Shown: positions 10,735 through 19,173 of the stretch, in pieces
Numbering within the stretch: position 1 is the stretch's first letter
How the letters are laid out: each line of letters opens with the position of its first letter
Assembly (NCBI GenBank): GCA_023627715.1
Contig: JAMAHW010000184.1
Span: 1-22,173, forward strand
Direction: 5' to 3'
Origin: Periconia sp. R9002
Taxonomy: Eukaryota; Ascomycota; Dothideomycetes; Pleosporales; Periconiaceae
DNA: 22,173 nt
Translations under genes and position numbers: made by a program
Notes under the pieces: generated by a model
What the model was told of the DNA's origin: nothing
What the model saw: the letters and a program-made list of their open reading frames with translations, nothing else
Databases searched by the model: none

Positions 10735-11187
10735 ATGATATCTATTAAGTGGTTTTAGCAGACTATCGATAAAGTCTTAAAAGCGGAGGTAGAGAAGTAA
10801 TTTCAAGAGGTCGCTAACTATCTTTAGCTTAAGGAGTATAAGTATATAGTTATTGCGTAGGTTAATAATAAACCTTTTCGTAAATTCTTAATTAATTCCT
10901 ATAGGAATCCCTAGCATCCCAGCAATTCTGAGCCTTAAGATCACCTAACTATACGTATAGCTACTGAGGACATAAGGTCGCGTGGAGAGTAGCACGACAC
11001 CTATATAATGCCTAACTATTTAATTTAAGTCTTCTAAAATATTAAAACCTAAGATATAGTTAACGCAAAGCGTAAGCGTAAGAAGGAACGTAAGGTAAAG
11101 GCTAAGGCTAAGGCCTAAGCAGCAAAAGCGGAATCATTAAAGGCGGGGGCATCCAATACGGAGGCATTAAAGGAGGTAAATGATTAA
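10735..11187 (+). pseudogene. RIP-mutated ghost reading frame, identity unknown
   Basis: One continuous frame of 151 codons from ATG 10735 to TAA 11185-11187 carries 11 internal stops, all TAA or TAG and none TGA, although TGA occurs in other frames of the same stretch. Each stop is one C-to-T change away from a Gln codon (CAA/CAG), the expected outcome of RIP on this strand. Between stops the frame reads like real protein, for example AEVEK, HPSNSEP, HLTIRIATEDIRSRGE and a strongly basic tail NAKRKRKKERKVKAKAKA followed by an Ala/Glu-rich end. The frame may extend upstream of 10735. I do not recognise the family; a repeat-encoded or duplicated host protein is likely, because RIP acts on duplicated DNA. 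Confidence 0.6.
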
Positions 11188-11552
11188 TCGAGGGGGTCCG
11201 TGATGGGATCTGCGAGAAAAGCCGAGAGGGAGATTTTTCGGGTGCATACCCCCCGTGGGGACTTTTGAAGGGTTGGATGGGGTGGGTTGGTGCGGAGGTT
11301 TCGGTAGTTAGTTTCCATCGGGGTTTTGCATGTGTGAGCGTGCGGTTTTGTGGGGAGGAGTCATTGTGCACTGTGTACACTAATATTATGTATATAATTG
11401 GGTAGGTTGTTGATGTTTCTTTTTTGGTGAAATCTTGTCAACGTCCGTTTTGACTGCATTACCTACTTTGTGACTTTTTTTTTTCCCATTGCGCATTGGG
11501 TTATATCATAAGCACACATTCATCGGGATTCGGGACTCCACACCACAGAAAA
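11188..11552. other. Upstream region of the truncated aldolase gene
   Basis: GC-balanced spacer after the ghost frame. A TATA-like string (tatataa) at about 11391-11397 and a T/C-rich tract at about 11474-11487 lie 70-160 bp upstream of the ATG at 11553 and could be the remaining promoter. No other gene is supported. Confidence 0.35.
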
Positions 11553-11843
11553 ATGGCAGAAGTGACTTTGTACAACTCCCTAAAGGAGAAGATGGCGCGG
11601 GATGAAGTCGCATACACACTCTCGGTCAAACTCGTGCGGAGCGTCGAGCTACCCATGATGGCGAAGACGGCTGGATTCGATGGGATTTTGATTGATATGG
11701 AGCACAGCTCATTCGACCTTGATACAACCGGTGAGTCTCATGGCACCTTTATACACACAATTGCTGATGAATTTTCGAAAAATAGGCCAGATCTGTATGG
11801 CAGCACTGTATGCCGGAATAGCACCCATCGTCCGCGTCCCTAA
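11553..11843 (+). pseudogene. HpcH/HpaI aldolase/citrate lyase family gene, 5' fragment
   Basis: Exon 1 is 11553-11730 (ATG context aaaATGgc); the intron is 11731-11785 (GTGAGT..TAG, 55 bp); exon 2 is 11786-11843, ending at a perfect donor-like GTAAGT. The spliced product begins MAEVTLYNSL, contains GFDGILIDMEHSSFDLDTT (the family's metal-binding D-x-E-H region) and continues GQICMAALYAGIAPIVRVP, the next conserved strand. About 78 residues of an expected 250 or so are present. The following kilobase contains no sequence resembling the rest of the family in any frame I read. Intact members cleave or form 4-hydroxy-2-oxo acids as class II aldolases. The gene appears cut off by a rearrangement; a very divergent or distant remainder is not excluded. 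Confidence 0.75.
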
Positions 11844-13084
11844 GTAAGTACTTTCCAGTCTAAGCACTTGAGACATACATTGTTGAATCAAGAAGAGAAA
11901 ACTCCCAGGCCCTTACCAAAGAGAGACCACACTTCTTCGCCTACTCTTACACAAACCAACCCAACTATCTCCCCAGTCCAAACCCAAGGCCCACTATCAA
12001 CCCAGCACCTCGTCCCCTATTTACCACACACGTACTTCCCCAGCCAACCCTTACAATTTCGTACAGTATATACTCAATAGGCACCCCCACGGACGTCGGC
12101 CAACTAGATTGAGAAAAGATCTTACATAAGTAGCACTTGAGGTCTATATAAATACGGCCACCCCGAGCTCAATCATAGGTTGGTGGCAAAACCCACGTGG
12201 TTCGTGGGTACATACATGAATATGCATGTACTGTCGCTTAACCGAATACGGGTTGGCAGTGTTGGAGCTTTTTGGGCATGAAGTTCGCAGTTGAGGGCGG
12301 GAAGGCGGGGTGGAGTTGGTATCTGGACTTGTATGCATTGAAGAAATTTCGGTTTGGGGTTCGCGGATTGTGGGAGCTTTTTGATGGGAGGGTTGGATTT
12401 GGGTTGGGTTTTGGGTACAACATTGATTGGTTTTGAAGTGAACAGACCTGGTTTGAATTGGATGACGTGCTGTGTTAGGGTTGACTGCGTAGTAGAGAAC
12501 ACGAGTATTAGATGTAGCACAACACAGTTAAAAAATCCTCATAGATATTCAACTTCCAAACGCAACGAGTTTTAATCAACTGTCTATTTGGCGTCTAGTC
12601 CTTATCTAGGATTGAACGGGATCGAAGGGTCTCGGTTCGCCCCGCTTCAATTCTGGCTTTGGCATTGACAGGGTGGCGCAAACGAACCAGGGTGAGTAGA
12701 ATCATACGCCAACATGGAAGAAATCCGAGAGTCCACGGAGTTTGGCAGATATTCGTGAGTTGGGGGAATAACCTTGGCGGGCGGAGCGGGCAACTCGGGT
12801 CCAGGAGAGCTTTGGTTGGGTGAGTGCTAAAGGAGCAATCTTTTGTCCTGGTTGTGCTGTTTTAGGGAGTACGGGATAAGTGATGCGTTCGGCGTTTTGG
12901 GAGAAGAGCGGGGAGAGTGTGATGGCTGGAAGTGTGCTAGACGGTAGATGTGAGGCGGAGGTAGCCCTTGTTGTTCAGTGTTGCGATCTGGTTGATATTG
13001 CATATTCTACTAGACCTACAACTAGGAGATTGCTCAAAGCATCAACAGCCGTTTCATGCCATTACCAAATTCTATCACCAGATG
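11844..13084. other. No supported gene
   Basis: GC-balanced to moderately AT-rich DNA downstream of the aldolase fragment. I looked for the missing aldolase exons and did not find them. A TATA-like string (tatataaata) lies at 12145-12154 but no credible gene starts after it. Open frames here are short, overlap on both strands and lack known domains. Confidence 0.45.
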
Positions 13085-13256
13085 TATATACATTATGTAA
13101 CAATCATTACATAATCTTATCACGTGCGCACTTAGTTGCCTGTGTGCCCGTCCTGGCCAAGGACGTTACCCAGTGTACCCCCCCTCCACCTGTGTCGATA
13201 CCCAGGGTAGCGATACTCTGTGAGGATCAATATCAATTTTATATACATTATGTAAC
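13085..13256. repeat. 172-bp segment bounded by identical 17-bp direct repeats
   Basis: The 17-bp string tatatacattatgtaac occurs identically at 13085-13101 and 13240-13256 and encloses 138 bp. The enclosed part contains the 51-bp sequence that recurs at 18561 (see the next entry), an ATGTAA/TTACAT inverted pair beside the left copy, and a short palindrome around tacccagggta. It could be a small non-autonomous element or the product of a local duplication. The direct repeats are longer than usual target-site duplications. Confidence 0.45.
13119..13169. repeat. Short dispersed repeat, copy 1 (less mutated)
   Basis: Aligns with 18561-18610 after one small gap, from atcacgtg to gttac. It contains a hairpin: a 6-bp stem cgtcct (13149-13154) with aggacg (13160-13165) and a 5-base loop. 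Several differences in the other copy are C-to-T or G-to-A changes, so this copy looks closer to the original. Confidence 0.5.
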
Positions 13257-13680
13257 GTCTATATTCGCCTTGGCTCTAATTCCCGGTTCGAAATGGAATC
13301 ATGGGCAATCACTCAATGCGCCATTTCCACCGCTACCCTCCTCACCTCTTTCAAACTTCTCTTTACCCTATCCCTCTCCTTAAGCCTGAACTTCGAGTCA
13401 AACTGAAACGGCGGATTCTTCTCCGAAATCTTTCTCCACGGTCCGCAAGTTTGCTCAATCACATCGCCATAAGCTCCTTGCTTGATTAAATCCGGTTACT
13501 CCATGCAAATATGCTTCTTCTATGACGATGACTTCCCAGCCTCTCACCTGCCAGCGGTGCAATAGGTAGACGTTAGCGCTAGAGAAAGTGATTTTAATCT
13601 AGAGGCGCGGCGCTATCGTCTCCAGATCCTTGCATCAGAACTCCTCGAGAAATCGAGTTAATTGAGGGAGGCTGCTTAAC
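13257..13680. other. No supported gene
   Basis: GC-balanced stretch. A 38-codon frame from the ATG at 13293 (MESWAITQC..., hydrophobic) could be the lost N-terminus of some gene but ends quickly and shows no family signature. Nothing else was recognised. Confidence 0.35.
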
Positions 13681-13923
13681 ATGACTGAGGGGTAGCCTGG
13701 TAAGGTAGTAATTGTTGATGCTCCATCTCTTGGCTCAAGATTGTGGACACGTTGACTTGCTTTAGAAAATGGAAACATGCCTGACGACGAGATGCAGCTT
13801 GCTGCTCTGGATGTGCTCCAACCGGGGAGCGCGTGCCTGCAAGAGGCGGTCGACAGATTCCTGGAGAAGATGCGCAAACAAATGAATAAGACGCGGATTG
13901 CATGCTTTTTCGAGCTCTGTTAG
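13681..13923 (+). pseudogene. Fragment resembling SERAC1-type alpha/beta-hydrolase domain of fungal NLR-like proteins
   Basis: A single frame from 13681 to TAG 13921-13923, broken by TAG at 13693 and TGA at 13753. It reads GKVVIVDAPSLGS (compare the GTPHxGS turn of this hydrolase family). The run DVLQPGSACLQEAVDRFLEK then leads through MRKQMNKTRIACFFEL; family members have the pattern LQPGS..L..I...F...R.......I.CFFEE. The similarity is judged from memory of the motif, not from a search. The N-terminal catalytic part and any NACHT/NB-ARC or repeat domains are absent here. If right, it is a small piece of a vegetative-incompatibility or immunity-type gene. An alternative is a chance-preserved 48-codon frame from the ATG at 13777. 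Confidence 0.4.
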
Positions 13924-14150
13924 GTAGACTGCGGAAAAAGACGGGGTCTGCTCAACTGCTTGCCGAATTGAAGAGACCTATGACTTTGAGTTCACTTTCC
14001 CAGCCTTGTTGTCAGCCAGAGAACTCGGAAGGTCTCTGCTGAAAATCGTCTCACTGTGGGGGAAGTTGCTTATTGCTATAGTGAGCTCGAAATACCCAAA
14101 TATATTATCCTTACGAGTATATATATACAACTAAGCCTTTTCACCAACGC

Positions 14151-15491
14151 CTATCCAGTCCGTAGAATCTCCACTTCGGGGAACTCACTATCGCCAAAAC
14201 CTTTTTTCTTCCAAAACTCAGACTCAGCGGCCCTCCCCGTAGCAAACTGGAAGAAACTGCCAAGATGCTTCCCCAAAGCAGCATACACGCGAGACCCAGC
14301 GAGACCATTGGGGCCAATCTGGTTCAACGCGAGCGCAGATTGAAGGCCAGCAATCTTAGTCCGCAAACCCGGCACCAGGTCGACCAGCACATTCAAGTCG
14401 ACATAGGAGTTGTGCGAGCTGGGCCGGACGGTGACTTCACGGGCATATCCTGCGGGACTCGTGCTGTTGGTAGTAATTAGAGGCCAGAATCGCATCCACA
14501 TACCGTCGTCAGCATTAATCGAGCTGGTGTTATGGCCCTCGTGACCCCACATAACATAGGGGGGGTTGGGGTCACTTTGGGTCAGACCACCGCCTAGCCC
14601 CTGCGTCACGGCGCCACCAAATATTGCCCCGTCGATGTTGACTCCGGCGCGGATGCGATCGTCACGGAGGATGGCGGTAGCGCTGGTGCCGCCGCCGTAT
14701 GAGTGACCCAGCACGACGACATCGGCAGGTTGGTTTTCATCGCCTGGCTTGGGATGGGGAACTTTGAGGGTGTCAAGGAGAAAGGAGACGTCGCGGACCC
14801 GAACTTCGACTCCTTTCTCGAATGCTGACCAGTCGTAGGGAGGTTCGTAGCTGGGCAAGTCAACGCGCCCGCCGTATATGACGTCGGGAGATGAGGAAGA
14901 ATACGGGAGGAACTCGACGACGTTGGTGTCGTAAGGATGGTCCATAGTAATCACAGTAATACCGTGTGAGGCAAGTTCCTGGGCCATGTTGGACCAGAGC
15001 AGACGGGTGGTGTTAAGACCTGGACTGAAGACTGCGAGGATTGGTACTTCACGGTCGCAACCTTCCCCTTGCTTGCTCGCCTTCGGAATTGGTTCTAAGG
15101 CGTTACTACTACCATTGCCATATATGCTGCTTCCTGAGCAGACTTCCAGGAAGAATTCGTACCCGCTCTGGATCGGGTCTAAAATAGGTGGCCAACCTTG
15201 GAGACCGTAATACTCGTTCTGGGTGGCAGCGACGGCTGGAGTCAGGTATGGGACGCGGACTAGTGAGTCGCACTCAGCACGAGGGATGGGATCGAAGCGC
15301 GAAATCATGGTACGGCGTGGGTGGCTGGCATTCCACGGGTCGGGTGTAGAGCTATCAACAAGCTCAGCAACAGAGAGTCGGGAACGGAACGGTCCGCTGC
15401 CCTGAGGTAATACGATCTCAACGGGAGCGCTCGCTATCGCAAGAGTGTGGCTAACGAAGCCTAAGCTGAGCAGCAGCGTGGAATAATGCAT
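14151..15491 (-). CDS. Secreted PAF-acetylhydrolase-type serine esterase/lipase
   Basis: Intronless 446-residue protein. Start at 15491 gives MHYSTLLLSLGFVSHTLAIA, a clear signal peptide; upstream in-frame ATGs up to 15686 would bury it. The alpha/beta-hydrolase core matches plasma-type platelet-activating-factor acetylhydrolases (PF03403 family): PILAVFSPGLNTTR (oxyanion side), ITMDHPYD, nucleophile S264 in GHSYGGG, D287 in NIDG and H360 in SSHNSYVD. The Ser-to-Asp spacing of 23 residues equals that of the human enzyme; the Asp-to-His gap is longer. Several N-glycosylation sites are present. Expected reaction: hydrolysis of short or oxidised acyl esters of phospholipids or other esters outside the cell. 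The codons and CpA content look normal, so the gene appears to have escaped the decay around it. A TATA box lies about 90 bp upstream. Confidence 0.88.
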   Translation of the reverse strand: MHYSTLLLSLGFVSHTLAIASAPVEIVLPQGSGPFRSRLSVAELVDSSTPDPWNASHPRRTMISRFDPIPRAECDSLVRVPYLTPAVAATQNEYYGLQGWPPILDPIQSGYEFFLEVCSGSSIYGNGSSNALEPIPKASKQGEGCDREVPILAVFSPGLNTTRLLWSNMAQELASHGITVITMDHPYDTNVVEFLPYSSSSPDVIYGGRVDLPSYEPPYDWSAFEKGVEVRVRDVSFLLDTLKVPHPKPGDENQPADVVVLGHSYGGGTSATAILRDDRIRAGVNIDGAIFGGAVTQGLGGGLTQSDPNPPYVMWGHEGHNTSSINADDGMWMRFWPLITTNSTSPAGYAREVTVRPSSHNSYVDLNVLVDLVPGLRTKIAGLQSALALNQIGPNGLAGSRVYAALGKHLGSFFQFATGRAAESEFWKKKGFGDSEFPEVEILRTG

Positions 15492-15582
15492 GTTTGTCAG
15501 TGCCCGATCGAATTGCTGCTTGAGATATTTGAGTGACGGTTGCTGGAGAAGTGGATAGCATCTCGAGGTCAGACAGAAGATT

Positions 15583-15590
15583 CTTTTATA
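15583..15590 (-). promoter_or_regulatory. TATA box of the PAF-AH-type gene
   Basis: On the minus strand TATAAAAG, 92 bp upstream of the ATG at 15491. The distance is typical for a fungal core promoter with a short 5' leader, which supports the start at 15491 over the upstream ATG at 15686, as that one would lie before the box. Confidence 0.5.
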
Positions 15591-16699
15591 AACTGCGTTG
15601 CCAACTATTTTGCAGATGTGTGCAATACACAACCTATGCATAGACCAAGAGACGATCACAATACCAACTACGGGCAGGGATACCATCCTTACCGGAATTG
15701 TTAAGATGACGTTGACTAGGGATAGTGGTTCGATATAGTCTTGAAGCGCAAAGTGACCTGCGCATACCTAGTTAGGTATCTATCACATGTACTCAAATTT
15801 CTTGCTATAGCACATCACAGTAAAAAATTTACCATACTAAGAACGACATCTGAAAACTAAATATAATGGTTCTTGTACGAGTAGGGGAACATTAATTAAT
15901 ATGCTGAGCATATAGCTGCGCGGTGAAAGCCAGTGAAGTATTATCGATTTTAGCGATAATTCCTGCGCTATCGGAGTTACACAGATAATTAATAGAGCTT
16001 TAAAACTCATACACCCAAAACTATAATGAATTTCTTTAGAAAGTATATTATTGCCGTTATTCATAAGCTAGCGCAATGACTTTAGACTAATGACTTATAC
16101 TGCAACGAGGGTGGCTTAGAAAATGTTAGTGCCTAATCAGGTTAGACTTCACGAGACTGTCTTTATACTATGCGTGGGCCGCGTACTACTATGGCGCAGC
16201 AAGGCAGATTTATAAACGTAGGGCAAGGTTATACTCTAGGATAATTTAAGGAGTGATTGCACTCGTATCCTTAGTACCTTGAAGGTGACTCACTAAAAGC
16301 TGCCTTTTCTTATCTGTAGCTTATAGAGTCTAAGGAGCGATATTCAAGTTAGACTGTCGTAACTCTGTACCTCAAAGTACCATAGCAACTAAGCTAACTA
16401 CGTGGCGGTGCACCTGCAGAAAGGTGGCCAACCCGCACTGGCCTAGACCTTGCGCTGATGGTAATAACGCATCGGTTTGGTGAAGAAGCGTAGGACGATT
16501 CGTGACAAAGAGAGCTGACGCTTGCTAAGCTGGCTGAATTTCATGTTTGAAAGTCGATTCCAATGCTGCATGCTTTAATTTGTAGTGTTGGGCTAAAGAA
16601 CTCCTAATCGTTACTTTGCCCTAGCTATATCTGCGATCGCGGCAACTCGAAACGTTTGCAGGGTCAACACCCTACATCATTACCTCTTACCCAACGATT
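15591..16699. other. Upstream region and unassigned decayed DNA
   Basis: About 1.1 kb without a supported gene. Composition is intermediate, with scattered TA-rich parts that look partly RIP-mutated. A plus-strand frame around 16410-16550 is open for several tens of codons (APAERWPTRTGLDLALMV and on, with TAG and TGA stops) and may be coding debris, but I cannot assign it. The minus-strand frame at 15837-16064 has no recognisable domain. Confidence 0.35.
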
Positions 16700-17250
16700 A
16701 TGCCAGCTCCAACGCATGATATCCACCCAGGTGATAGTTCCGATAAAGACTTAACCGATTGTCACTCAGTGTCGATAGCCGCGGTGGTATACTGTAACAC
16801 TAAATGCAATATAAGGGAGCATATCGATGCCGAGCAGGTCGTGGACAGGGCAAATCAACTTTTTTGGATTTCACGGCTAGTCAAGCGAGATCTGTGAAGC
16901 CAAAACCGACTTTGTACGATCCGCCATGTTTTGTTTATAAACGTGAATTCGTATTGACGCTTGATGCACGTTGATTTTGACTTGGATACATGAGAGATAT
17001 CTTTAGGGGTTTCAGCAGTTGTGCGAGTGACTCTCATAAGTGGCACCTTTACTGATGTCTTTTCATCAATCATATCTGCATGCCTGACACTTATACATTC
17101 TAGGCCACCGGGTATGGGTATGTCCTAGGCTGCAGGAACAAAGGTGAAGCTTTTCAGAAGGCCAAGGAAAGGGCAGTTACCGATGGCCGTCGAAAGGCTA
17201 TCGAACACTTCGGTACTAGCTATGGAGAACGTACTTTAGACTCTATTTGA
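16700..17250 (+). pseudogene. Rad52-family recombination protein, broken gene
   Basis: Pieces of the Rad52/Rad22 DNA-annealing domain occur in the right order on one strand. (1) 16700-16865: AEQVVDRANQLF. (2) 16866-16892, one frame over: GFHG-stop-SSEI, the family's FGFNGWSS motif with TGG now TAG; the shift is explained by one extra T in the six-T run at 16860-16865. (3) 16970-17056: VDFDLDT-stop-EISLGVSAVV, then RVTLISGTFTD, matching the ISLG-VRVTL-DGTF strand. (4) a 47-bp intron, 17057-17103. (5) 17104-17250: ATGYGYVLGCRNKGEAFQ, then AKERAVTDGRRKAIEHFG, matching the GYG...KAKKEAVTDALKRALRNFG core. The acceptor between pieces 2 and 3 is not recognisable. Family role: annealing single-stranded DNA in homologous recombination in the nucleus. 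It is divergent from what I expect of the housekeeping gene, so a paralogue or element-borne copy is more likely. Confidence 0.72.
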
Positions 17251-17457
17251 AAACAAGGAAAATCTTGAGATGTCAGTCGCCGTCGGCCGATTGATTTCTA
17301 ATATCAACTATACAACATGTATGTAATAGTATATCAACAGAGATAAAGTTTGTAAGGGAAAGAAGACCAGACAACCCCGGCACTTTGCGAGCAGATCCAT
17401 CTTGACTAGGATCTAGTAGTGACTCGTTTCAGGAAATTTGGTTTGTAGGTTAAGTAG
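17251..17457. other. Spacer between the two pseudogenes
   Basis: In one frame, 17241 onward reads TLFENKENLEMS, faintly like the Y/NKEYL segment that follows the Rad52 core, so a further frameshifted Rad52 remnant is possible. The rest is AT-richer and holds nothing recognisable. Confidence 0.3.
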
Positions 17458-18559
17458 GGGTATAAGGAATTGCTAATCGCCTTTGGTCTGACACACAGCC
17501 AACACCAGCCCGCTCAACACTCGCACGTTCAATCACCATCGCATACCGTCCAGACTCATGCGACAGAAGCGTGCGCGTTCAGAAGGCAGCGATCAAGCCG
17601 GCAGGTCGTGCTCCAAGCGACAGGCACGAGACAGGTACGGTCTGATCACATTCCAGATACCATTGCGCTGCTGACCCAGCACGGTAGGCAATTTATCCAG
17701 CACCAGCTCTCATCGCCACCTCCAGAGCCAACCGATCCTTGCGATTCAACATTTGAGACCCCTATTCGGTTATCCTCACCCCACCTTCTGCTATTAGGGG
17801 CTACTCCACAACGCGTGCCCGATTTGCAGTGCAAGCACTATACACCACCACGTCCGCTTACACGGGAAAACCTTTGCGACCTTCAGCGAAGCCTGCGCGG
17901 AAACAGTCCCTCAATGTCGTCATCGCCATCTCGAAGATCGTGGTCACCGGGAAAGAGTACATTGGGCGATAGAATGGACCCGAAGGATAAGCTACAGCTG
18001 TTCAGCATCTTTTACGACGAACAAACCCCGATTCCAAGCATGCTTGAGCACCATGTATCCGACCTTCGCAAGCCACGACAAGCGCCATCCCCAAACGCCA
18101 AGTAGATTCGAGACAATGCACCTGTAGCACGGTCGCGGTCAGAGCAGGATGGTATAGACACATTGGAAGAGATATTGCTCTTAGTCCCTGCCATTCGGGG
18201 TGGCATGGCGGGCGTCGAACGTGCCGCAAAGCCGAATCTGAGCGCCCAGTTCTTGCCGCTGGCTTCTAGTTTTGTAGCTGAGAACATACGATTGGAAACA
18301 CCGCAGCCAGATCATTGCTACGGGTATCTTCCCTTGAAGAAGGCGAGGCCGGCAAAGCTTAAAGCAACGTTCACGATCAAGAAAGAGAATATCATAAATA
18401 GGTATGAGCATCTCGTGCTTCTAGCCATATAATTAATATGTGATAAACAAAGACTAACGTTGCTAACGCGTAATTCTATGCAGGTTCGCGCTAACTATAG
18501 AACTCTACTTTCCTTTCTTTACCGCTTAGTAGAAGAGCTCTATAAAAGGGCAGACGTTC
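17458..18559 (+). pseudogene. DUF7924-like fungal protein (PD-(D/E)XK-like), broken gene
   Basis: An open frame runs from 17458 with no ATG until 17914, so the start is lost or lies in a missing exon. It is stopped by TAG at 18103-18105 (one C-to-T step from CAG) and continues in the same frame to 18401. An 82-bp intron (GTATGA..TGCAG, 18402-18483, with gactaac branch-like sequence) follows, and exon 2 resumes from 18484 with FALTIELYFPFLTA, then TAG TAG, then KSSIKGQTFNH. These last stops sit where this family has Gln/Glu-Trp before Lys. The N-terminal half is Ser/Pro/Gln-rich, with LTRENLCDLQRSL and SPSRRSWSP. Then come TPQPDHCYGYLP and FPFLTA--KS, the family's PxPDxxYGY and FPFLTxEWK landmarks. 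The function of the family is not established; the E-x-K pattern suggests a nuclease-like fold. Identification is from motif memory. Confidence 0.55.
18402..18483 (+). other. Probable intron in the DUF7924-like pseudogene
   Basis: 82 bp, donor gtatga, acceptor atgcag, internal gactaac as branch-site candidate. Removing it joins KKENIINR to FALTIELYFPFL, which gives the expected order of family landmarks. Confidence 0.55.
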
Positions 18560-18560
18560 A

Positions 18561-18610
18561 ATCACGTGACCAATAGTTACTGTGTGCACGTCCCTAGCTA
18601 AGGATGTTAC
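18561..18610. repeat. Short dispersed repeat, copy 2 (RIP-altered)
   Basis: Second copy of the sequence at 13119-13169, running from atcacgtg to gttac. The hairpin of copy 1 is weakened here because ggacg has become ggatg and the loop region ctagct. It lies at the boundary between the DUF7924-like pseudogene and the AT-rich block. Confidence 0.5.
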
Positions 18611-18680
18611 TATAAGATTACAAACTAGTGTTAATACTATAACTAATTTTACTAATTAATTACGAAGAAGAATACACGTT

Positions 18681-18697
18681 AAAAAAAAAAAAAAAAA
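18681..18697. repeat. 17-base A run
   Basis: Uninterrupted run of 17 A on the plus strand near the start of the AT-rich block. It could mark the poly-A tail of a non-LTR retroelement or simply be a homopolymer in AT-rich DNA. No element body was recognised upstream of it. Confidence 0.5.
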
Positions 18698-18890
18698 GAG
18701 TAGACGTATTACTAAGTAATTTTATAAAAAGCCTATAATAAGTCTATAATTATTAATTACCTCTATTAGTTCTATATAATTATAAAACTAACGTAAATAC
18801 CTAGCCTTATTAAAATATACTATTTCTCTTAAAATATAGTAATATTTACTGCTTTTTATAATTTTTTTTAATTTTTTTTTTAGGTACGTA

Positions 18891-18934
18891 CGCTAAGCTT
18901 TTTAGAGCTTAGCGCCTATATAACGCGTTATATA
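18891..18934. repeat. Hairpin followed by an 18-bp perfect palindrome
   Basis: cgctaagct (18891-18899) pairs with agcttagcg (18906-18914) across a 6-base loop. Two bases later comes the perfect palindrome tatataacgcgttatata (18917-18934). Both retain CpG. Their purpose is unknown. Confidence 0.6.
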
Positions 18935-19173
18935 ACTATACCTCTTTATATACTCTTTTTATATATACTTTTTATAAATAACTTTTTTACTACTTTTTTA
19001 TACTAAGCTTAGGTAACTAGGTTAGTAAATAAGTAGAGTATATCTACTAAGTTAGGTTAGAGTTAAGTTAGGGTAGTTAAAGTTAGGCTAGTAAATAGGT
19101 AGAGGTTAAGTAGGGGTAAAGGTCTTAGTAAGGTAAGTAAGAGTTAGGTTAGAGTTTTATATAATATAACTCT

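Noticed and set aside
12145..12154. TATA-like tatataaata as a promoter
   Set aside because: No credible coding sequence starts within a sensible distance downstream on the plus strand.
13149..13169. Helitron 3' end (hairpin followed by terminal tetranucleotide)
   Set aside because: The hairpin is present but no CTRR follows at the usual distance in either copy, and no Rep/helicase sequence is nearby.
12883..13383. 166-codon plus-strand open frame
   Set aside because: It runs through the 17-bp direct repeats and the dispersed hairpin repeat, has no domain and shows an unstructured composition; it is probably chance.
18541..18551. tataaaagggc as an LTR or gene TATA box
   Set aside because: It falls inside exon 2 of the DUF7924-like pseudogene, where it reads as codons in the continuing frame; no LTR boundaries were found.
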